Origin: Actinomycetota bacterium
GTDB taxonomy: Bacteria; Actinomycetota; Actinomycetes; Nanopelagicales; Nanopelagicaceae
Length of the DNA: 17,966 bases
Direction of reading: 5' to 3'
Assembly: GCA_009702525.1 (NCBI GenBank)
Contig: WLHW01000018.1
Span: 1-17,966 of the forward strand
Positions 13,897 through 17,966 of this stretch are shown one piece after another. Numbering within the stretch: position 1 is the first letter of the stretch; the number at the start of each line of letters is the position of its first letter. The notes under the pieces were generated by a model that worked only from the letters and a program-made list of their open reading frames with translations, was not told the DNA's origin and did not search any database. The translations under genes and the position numbers were made by a program.

Positions 13897-14894
13897 TAGA
13901 GAGTTTTGCCAACATAACTGATTAGATCGACTAGGCGGTTTGAATAACCCCACTCATTGTCATACCAACCAACAACCTTGACTTGATTACCAATGACTTT
14001 TGTAAGACCCGAATCAAAAACGCACGAAGAAGGATCTGTCACGATATCTGAGGAAACGATTGGATCTTCTGTATAGGTTAAATAGCCCTTGAGCGCGCCA
14101 TTGGCTGCAGCTTTCATGGCCGCGTTGATCTCGGCCGCAGTGGCCTCTTTAGCTAACTCAACCGTTAAATCTGTAGCCGAACCAGTTGGCACTGGAACAC
14201 GCATGGCATACCCATCTAGCTTGCCCTTAAGTTCAGGCAGTACTAGTGCGATTGCCTTTGCTGCACCTGTCGATGTTGGAATCATGTTAGTAGCTGCAGC
14301 ACGTGCTCGGCGCAGATCCTTGTGTGGGAAATCCAGAATTACCTGATCATTTGTGTACGCATGAATGGTCGTCATTAAACCTTTAACAATTCCCCAATTA
14401 TCATTGAGAACCTTTGCCATTGGCGCGAGGCAGTTAGTCGTACATGATGCATTTGAAATAATGTGATGGCTTGCTGGATCGTACTTCTCATGGTTCACGC
14501 CCATCACGATTGTGATGTCTTCGTCAGTTGCAGGGGCTGAGATAATTACTTTCTTAGCGCCGGCAGTGATGTGCTTGCCAGCATCGGCAGCATTTGTGAA
14601 GTGGCCAGTGGATTCGATCACGACATCGGCCTTGAGCGCTGCCCATGGCAAGTTTGCTGGATCGCGCTCTGAAAATACCTTGATCATTTTTCCATCAACG
14701 GTAATAGAGTCTTCAGTAAAAGTTACTGGTAGACCTAAGCGGCCCAAAATTGAATCGTATTTGAGTAGGTGCGCTAACGTCTCATTCGGTGTGAGGTCGT
14801 TGATTCCGACGATATTGATTTCTGGATTAGCTAGAGCTGCTCGAAAGAAGTTACGTCCGATACGTCCAAAGCCGTTGATTCCGACATTAATCAT
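13896..14894 (-). CDS. gap: Glyceraldehyde-3-phosphate dehydrogenase, NAD-type
   Basis: 332 residues from the ATG at 14894, where an AAGGA site lies 8 nt upstream and the protein opens with the family's MINVGINGFGRIGR. The frame is open to 14969, but that would run through the leader hairpins. Oxidises and phosphorylates glyceraldehyde 3-phosphate. NAD-binding GINGFGRIGRN at 5-15, Asp33 (GINDLT) favouring NAD over NADP, catalytic Cys151 in SNASCTTNCLAP and His178 in TTIHAYTNDQ, and WYDNEWGYSNR near the end. First gene of the gap-pgk-tpiA-secG-rbpA run. Confidence 0.97.
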   Translation of the reverse strand: MINVGINGFGRIGRNFFRAALANPEINIVGINDLTPNETLAHLLKYDSILGRLGLPVTFTEDSITVDGKMIKVFSERDPANLPWAALKADVVIESTGHFTNAADAGKHITAGAKKVIISAPATDEDITIVMGVNHEKYDPASHHIISNASCTTNCLAPMAKVLNDNWGIVKGLMTTIHAYTNDQVILDFPHKDLRRARAAATNMIPTSTGAAKAIALVLPELKGKLDGYAMRVPVPTGSATDLTVELAKEATAAEINAAMKAAANGALKGYLTYTEDPIVSSDIVTDPSSCVFDSGLTKVIGNQVKVVGWYDNEWGYSNRLVDLISYVGKTL

Positions 14895-14902
14895 CACAAT
14901 TG

Positions 14903-14907
14903 TCCTT
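14903..14907 (-). promoter_or_regulatory. Ribosome-binding site of gap
   Basis: AAGGA on the minus strand, 8 nt before the ATG at 14894. Supports the family start rather than an upstream in-frame extension to 14969. Confidence 0.7.
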
Positions 14908-14919
14908 GCTGCTAGTGGA

Positions 14920-14939
14920 GGGCCACATAAAAAAGGCCC
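14920..14939 (-). other. GGGCC/GGCCC hairpin competing with the upstream terminator stem
   Basis: On the minus strand GGGCC (14939-14935) and GGCCC (14924-14920) are perfectly complementary, with a 10-nt loop that contains the T6 tract. Bases 14937-14939 also form the foot of the terminator stem just upstream, so the two foldings exclude each other. Confidence 0.4.
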
Positions 14940-14976
14940 AACCGTTGGTGGTTTCTCTGACAGCCACAACGTTGGG
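14929..14976 (-). terminator. Intrinsic-terminator hairpin between whiA and gap
   Basis: On the minus strand CCCAACGTTGTGG (14976-14964) pairs with CCACcAACgGTTGGG (14951-14937): 13 pairs with two single-base bulges (14947, 14943), a 12-nt loop, then CC and six T (14934-14929). It is a good intrinsic terminator for the rapZ-yvcK-whiA transcript. Because a promoter candidate for gap lies upstream of it, it may instead, or also, sit in the gap leader as an attenuator. Each arm is also nearly self-palindromic, so duplex-DNA operators cannot be excluded. Confidence 0.65.
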
Positions 14977-14988
14977 GTCTTAGGGATA

Positions 14989-14997
14989 ATCCTAGCA
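14989..14997 (-). promoter_or_regulatory. Candidate extended -10 promoter (TGCTAGGAT) for gap
   Basis: TGC-TAGGAT on the minus strand fits TGN-TAnnnT, the extended -10 form. No convincing -35 is seen 16-18 nt upstream. Transcription from here would start about 85 nt before gap and run through the hairpins at 14920-14976. It is the only promoter-like element I see in the 135-nt gap between whiA and gap. Confidence 0.3.
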
Positions 14998-15023
14998 GTG
15001 GCTCACGGATGAACTCTTCAGTA

Positions 15024-15045
15024 CGATCTTTAATTCAAAAGATCG
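15024..15045 (-). other. 8-bp hairpin over the whiA stop codon
   Basis: CGATCTTT (15024-15031) and AAAGATCG (15038-15045) are perfectly complementary with a 6-nt loop; the whiA TAA stop lies in the loop and arm. No T tract follows on either strand, so it is not an obvious terminator; it could stabilise the 3' end of the whiA message. Confidence 0.45.
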
Positions 15046-16007
15046 GGCGAAAGTCCACTCTCGGTATCTGGAATTCCTAGCTCGCTGGCGCGTTTATCGG
15101 CCATGGCCAACAACCGTCTAATTCGCCCAGCAATCGCGTCCTTGGTCATGGGAGGACTGGCCAATGAACCTAACTCTTCCAGTGAGGCCTGGCCGTGATT
15201 AATGCGTAGTTCACCGGCCTCTTTCAGGTGGTCTGGAATCGTTGCTCCAAGAATCTCCATCGCTCGCGCAACACGTGCAGATGCTGCCACCGCTGCTCGC
15301 GCAGATCGACGCAAGTTAGCATCATCAAAGTTAGCCAGACGGTTAGCAGTTGCGCGAACTTCACGGCGCATTCGTCGCTCTTCCCACGCTAGAACAGATT
15401 CATGGGCACCTAAGCGAGTGAGTAGAACTCCGATTGCATCGCCATCGCGAATCACGACACGATCTACTCCGCGGACTTCGCGTGCTTTAGCAACAATTCC
15501 CATGCGACGTGCTGCGCCAACGAGTGCAAGTGCGGCTTCGGGTCCAGGACACGTGATTTCCAAAGATGAAGAACGTCCTGGTTCGGTCAGTGAACCGTGT
15601 GCAATAAATGCTCCGCGCCACGCGGCTTCTGAATCACAGATCGCAGCAGAGACAACTTGTGGAGGTAGACCACGAACAGGTCGGCCATGCGAATCCACTA
15701 AACCAGTTTGTCTGGCAAGTGCATCTCCGGATTCAATCACGCGAACTACATAGCGTGAACCTTTGCGTAAACCACTCGATGAGAGGACAGCGAGATCACT
15801 ATCGTGCCCATAAATATCGGCAATATCTTTTCGTAAACGTCGTGCGCTCTGGGAAGTATCGAGTTCAACCTCAATAACAATCTTGCCGGCTGCAATGTGA
15901 AGTCCACCTGCGAAACGAAGGAGAGAAGAGACCTCAGCTTTACGGCAACATGGTTTAGTGATGGAGATTCGACTGAGCTCGTCCTTTACTGATGCGGTCA
16001 TTGCCAT
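15030..16007 (-). CDS. whiA: WhiA sporulation/division regulator homologue
   Basis: 325 residues from the ATG at 16007 (MAMTASVKDELSR), the N-terminus I recall for other actinobacterial WhiA proteins; an upstream in-frame TTG at 16019 and an internal ATG at 16001 are alternatives. N-terminal half is the LAGLIDADG-endonuclease-like domain without nuclease role (KPCCRKAEVSSLLRFAGGLH, RGSRYVVRV, WRGAFIAHGSLTEPGRSSSLEITCPGPE); the C-terminal half carries a helix-turn-helix (HGQASLEELGSLASPPMTKDAIAGRIRRLLAMADKR in two parts). In Streptomyces WhiA works with WhiB in sporulation division; in non-sporulating relatives it is thought to act in cell division. Third gene of the conserved rapZ-yvcK-whiA set. 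Confidence 0.95.
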   Translation of the reverse strand: MAMTASVKDELSRISITKPCCRKAEVSSLLRFAGGLHIAAGKIVIEVELDTSQSARRLRKDIADIYGHDSDLAVLSSSGLRKGSRYVVRVIESGDALARQTGLVDSHGRPVRGLPPQVVSAAICDSEAAWRGAFIAHGSLTEPGRSSSLEITCPGPEAALALVGAARRMGIVAKAREVRGVDRVVIRDGDAIGVLLTRLGAHESVLAWEERRMRREVRATANRLANFDDANLRRSARAAVAASARVARAMEILGATIPDHLKEAGELRINHGQASLEELGSLASPPMTKDAIAGRIRRLLAMADKRASELGIPDTESGLSPDLLN

Positions 16008-16011
16008 GGGC

Positions 16012-16956
16012 TTATCCAACCAAACTTTGGCGCATAATGTGGCCCAAATGAAGAGCTAATTGAGAGACATCATGATGGACGCTACCTGGAGCTTTTCGTA
16101 TATCTACTGCAACAACCTGTCCACCAAGCGTTCTGGCCATCTGGGCCAAGGTATTTTCATTGCGGACCACTGATCGATCGACGAGAAAATAGTCGATAGA
16201 TAGATTGGGGGCGTAAGAATGGAAAAACTCTAAATGCTCCTCCGGAGTGGATCCGGCAAACTCCTCCCCTGAGGTATTGGAGTGGGCATCTAAGTTAAGA
16301 ATCAAAATCTTCTTCGCCTTTGTGCGCTCAAGGGCATCGAGCTGCATGGGAACTAGAAGATGGGGCATCACACTTGAAAACCAGGAGCCAGGACCCATCG
16401 TGATCCAATCTGCTACGCGAATTGCAGTGAGCGCTTCAAGGCGTGGAGCAGGATTTTCTGGAATTACTCGCAATGATTCAATGCGTCCCTTTGCCGTAGC
16501 TACCTCTTTTTGGCCGCGTATAACTATACGACCGGTCGAAGTATTAAAAGTTCCTTCAATATCTAAAGGGACGCTAGCCATTGGAAGCACGCGACCTATC
16601 ACTTTCAACAAGGAACCAACTCGATCAAGGCCAATGACTGGATCTTCACCGTCATTCCATAATGATGCTAAAAGTAAGTTACCCATCGCATGGCCATTGA
16701 GTGCGCCTTCACTAACAAATCGGTGCTGCATGATGTTGGCCCATGTACGACCCCACTCATCATCGGCGCATAAAGCAGCTAGGGCCATGCGTAAATCTCC
16801 CGGTGGAAAAATTGAAAACTCTTCTCGAAGTCGACCACTTGATCCACCGTTGTCAGCAATCGTGACTATGGCAGTTATTTCAGGTGTGATTTCACGCAGC
16901 GCCGACAAGGTAGCGGCTAAACCATGACCACCGCCCAGAGCAACAACTTTGCTCAC
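16012..16956 (-). CDS. yvcK: YvcK/CofD-like gluconeogenesis factor
   Basis: 314 residues beginning with GTG at 16956, two bases after the rapZ stop. The N-terminal VVALGGGHGLAATLSAL is the nucleotide-binding glycine motif of the CofD-like fold, followed by TIADNGGSSGRLREEF and PPGDLRMALAAL, which are diagnostic of YvcK. The family (CuvA in mycobacteria) binds UDP-sugars and affects gluconeogenic growth and cell-wall synthesis rather than having a shown enzyme activity. Also GHAMGNLLLASLW and DWITMGPGSWFSSVMPHLL. Its stop falls at the whiA start region, so the three genes are likely co-translated. Confidence 0.94.
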   Translation of the reverse strand: MSKVVALGGGHGLAATLSALREITPEITAIVTIADNGGSSGRLREEFSIFPPGDLRMALAALCADDEWGRTWANIMQHRFVSEGALNGHAMGNLLLASLWNDGEDPVIGLDRVGSLLKVIGRVLPMASVPLDIEGTFNTSTGRIVIRGQKEVATAKGRIESLRVIPENPAPRLEALTAIRVADWITMGPGSWFSSVMPHLLVPMQLDALERTKAKKILILNLDAHSNTSGEEFAGSTPEEHLEFFHSYAPNLSIDYFLVDRSVVRNENTLAQMARTLGGQVVAVDIRKAPGSVHHDVSQLALHLGHIMRQSLVG

Positions 16957-16958
16957 AA

Positions 16959-17822
16959 CTATTCTCGCCCTATATCTCGATGAGTAGCGTGTGCAGTTAA
17001 ATCTTCACCAGTAGCGGCAAGTTGTCGCACAATCTCTTGCGTGATTGCCACACTTCGATGCTTGCCTCCAGTGCAGCCAACGGCAATGGTTAAGAATTTT
17101 TTACCCTCCTGCATATATCCAGGAGTCATCGATGTAACGAGTCGAACATAATCTGTCACGAACTGTGAGACCCCTGGACTACCCAATACTTTCTCACTCA
17201 CTTGCGACGTTAAACCCGTTAAAGGACGAAGTTCTGGGATCCAATGCGGATTTGGAATAAATCGACAGTCAACAACTAAATCTGAATCAACTGGGATTCC
17301 ATATTTATAACCGAAAGATAATACATTAATTCGCATACCCCGAATCTTGCCTCCACCAAAAATCTCACCGATTCTCTTCTCCAACTGATGGACGTTCAGA
17401 TTGCTCGTATCAATGGCAATGTCGCACTGGGATTTGACTACCTCTAATTTAATTCGTTCACGTGAGATGCCATCGAGGATGCGATCTGTTCCTTGCAATG
17501 GATGTGGTCTACGTGTTGATTCAAATCGCTGAACCAACGCTTGATCAGTGGCATCTAAAAAGACGAGTCGATATGCAGAACCATTCTTCTTCAAAGAATC
17601 CAACGCTAGTATTAATTCATCGAAAAAATGACCGCCACGGACATCTACAACTACGGCGAACTCTTTACCGTCCGGGCCTGAGCCTTTACCAACTAAGTCT
17701 GGAACAAGTGATGGCGGTAAGTTGTCGACAACATGCCAACCAAGATCTTCCAAAGCATGTGCCACCGTGGAGCGTCCCGCACCTGACATGCCAGTCAGAA
17801 TCAATATCTCCTTGTTGCTCAT
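16959..17822 (-). CDS. rapZ: RapZ/YvcJ-type nucleotide-binding protein (RNase adapter family)
   Basis: 287 residues, full length. P-loop GMSGAGRST at 11-19; WHVVDNLPPSLV; FLDATDQALVQRFESTRRPHPL; then the C-terminal domain with SFGYKYGIPVDSDLVVDCRFIPNPHW and AVGCTGGKHRSVAI. In E. coli RapZ directs decay of the sRNA GlmZ and so tunes glucosamine-6-phosphate synthase; the actinobacterial homologues hydrolyse nucleotides but their RNA partners are not evident here. GAGG (17831-17834) lies 8 nt before the ATG. First gene of the rapZ-yvcK-whiA block, or internal to a longer operon with the gene to its right. Confidence 0.94.
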   Translation of the reverse strand: MSNKEILILTGMSGAGRSTVAHALEDLGWHVVDNLPPSLVPDLVGKGSGPDGKEFAVVVDVRGGHFFDELILALDSLKKNGSAYRLVFLDATDQALVQRFESTRRPHPLQGTDRILDGISRERIKLEVVKSQCDIAIDTSNLNVHQLEKRIGEIFGGGKIRGMRINVLSFGYKYGIPVDSDLVVDCRFIPNPHWIPELRPLTGLTSQVSEKVLGSPGVSQFVTDYVRLVTSMTPGYMQEGKKFLTIAVGCTGGKHRSVAITQEIVRQLAATGEDLTAHATHRDIGRE

Positions 17823-17826
17823 GTCT

Positions 17827-17966
17827 CTATCCTCTTACATCTGTCAAGAATGCCAAAACACGCTCACGGCTCTGCTCTAAATACTTAGGCAGCATCTGCT
17901 TGTGCTCAAGATTATTGGTTTCAAATAGGTAGTTCAATAACATCAATCGGCGCTGGAGCAGTAAGG
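17827..17966 (-). CDS. C-terminal end of an unidentified protein (cut by window edge)
   Basis: The minus-strand frame ending in TAG at 17827-17829 is open to the window edge (about 45 codons). Its tail is helical and charged (HKQMLPKYLEQSRERVLAF), and the stop lies only 4 nt before the rapZ ATG, as in the operons here. In related actinobacteria this position is usually held by uvrC, but I do not see the helix-hairpin-helix expected at a UvrC C-terminus. A second minus-strand frame also looks coding near the edge (APAPIDVIELPI, then a TGA around 17922), which would leave about 100 nt non-coding before rapZ. The frame choice is uncertain and no function can be given. Confidence 0.4.
   Translation of the reverse strand, partial: LLLQRRLMLLNYLFETNNLEHKQMLPKYLEQSRERVLAFLTDVRG

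Noticed and set aside
14892..14932. Short upstream frame (ATGTGGCCC..., 13 codons) overlapping the gap start
   Set aside because: No ribosome-binding site and it starts in the terminator T tract; could be a leader peptide but nothing beyond chance supports it.
15202..15753. Open frame (183 codons) on the plus strand opposite whiA
   Set aside because: Arg/Ala/Ser-rich translation with no recognisable domain, typical of an antisense shadow.
16247..16927. Long open frame (226 codons) on the plus strand opposite yvcK
   Set aside because: Antisense shadow of a conserved gene; low-complexity Ser/Arg/Pro-rich product, no ribosome-binding site or family motif.

Overview
The window is a densely packed stretch of core chromosome from an actinobacterium with a fairly low GC content (mid-40s percent by eye). 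WhiA, RbpA, an actinobacterial-type suf operon containing a Rieske ferredoxin and a SufR regulator, and the uvrC-side rapZ-yvcK-whiA trio together point to Actinobacteria. The low GC, the near absence of intergenic DNA and the many TAATG and ATGA start/stop overlaps suggest a streamlined freshwater lineage such as Ca. Nanopelagicales (acI: Planktophila/Nanopelagicus). That placement is an inference; no marker gene was compared.

Layout. (1) 1-5630, minus strand: iron-sulfur cluster assembly operon sufR-sufB-sufD-Rieske-sufC-sufS-sufU, with sufU cut by the window edge. (2) 5631-5722: short divergent control region with overlapping palindromes. (3) 5723-11260, plus strand: ctaA (heme A synthase), tkt, tal and pgi, all overlapping at start/stop codons. 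(4) 11257-14894, minus strand: gap-pgk-tpiA-secG-rbpA (lower glycolysis, preprotein translocation, RNA polymerase-binding factor), running convergently into pgi so that the two stop codons share the bases TTAA. (5) 14895-15029: the largest non-coding gap (135 nt), with a promoter candidate, an intrinsic-terminator hairpin and a competing hairpin. (6) 15030-17822, minus strand: whiA, yvcK and rapZ. (7) From 17827 to the window end: the C-terminal end of a protein I could not identify.

How the genes work together. The Suf genes build Fe-S clusters under a Fe-S-sensing repressor. tkt, tal and pgi form the non-oxidative pentose phosphate branch linked to upper glycolysis, and gap, pgk and tpiA the triose part of glycolysis/gluconeogenesis. 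YvcK and RapZ homologues relate to carbon and cell-envelope metabolism, and WhiA to cell division. From memory, the order matches the general actinobacterial block (uvrC-rapZ-yvcK-whiA ... gap-pgk-tpi-secG ... tal-tkt ... ctaA ... suf), but genes often found there (ctaB; zwf-opcA-pgl) are absent.

I see no CRISPR array, mobile element, tRNA or rRNA, and no clearly novel multi-gene system. The most unusual signals are structural: two strong hairpins inside coding sequences (tal; 3' end of pgi, where it looks like the terminator of the opposing rbpA operon) and an attenuator-like arrangement in front of gap.
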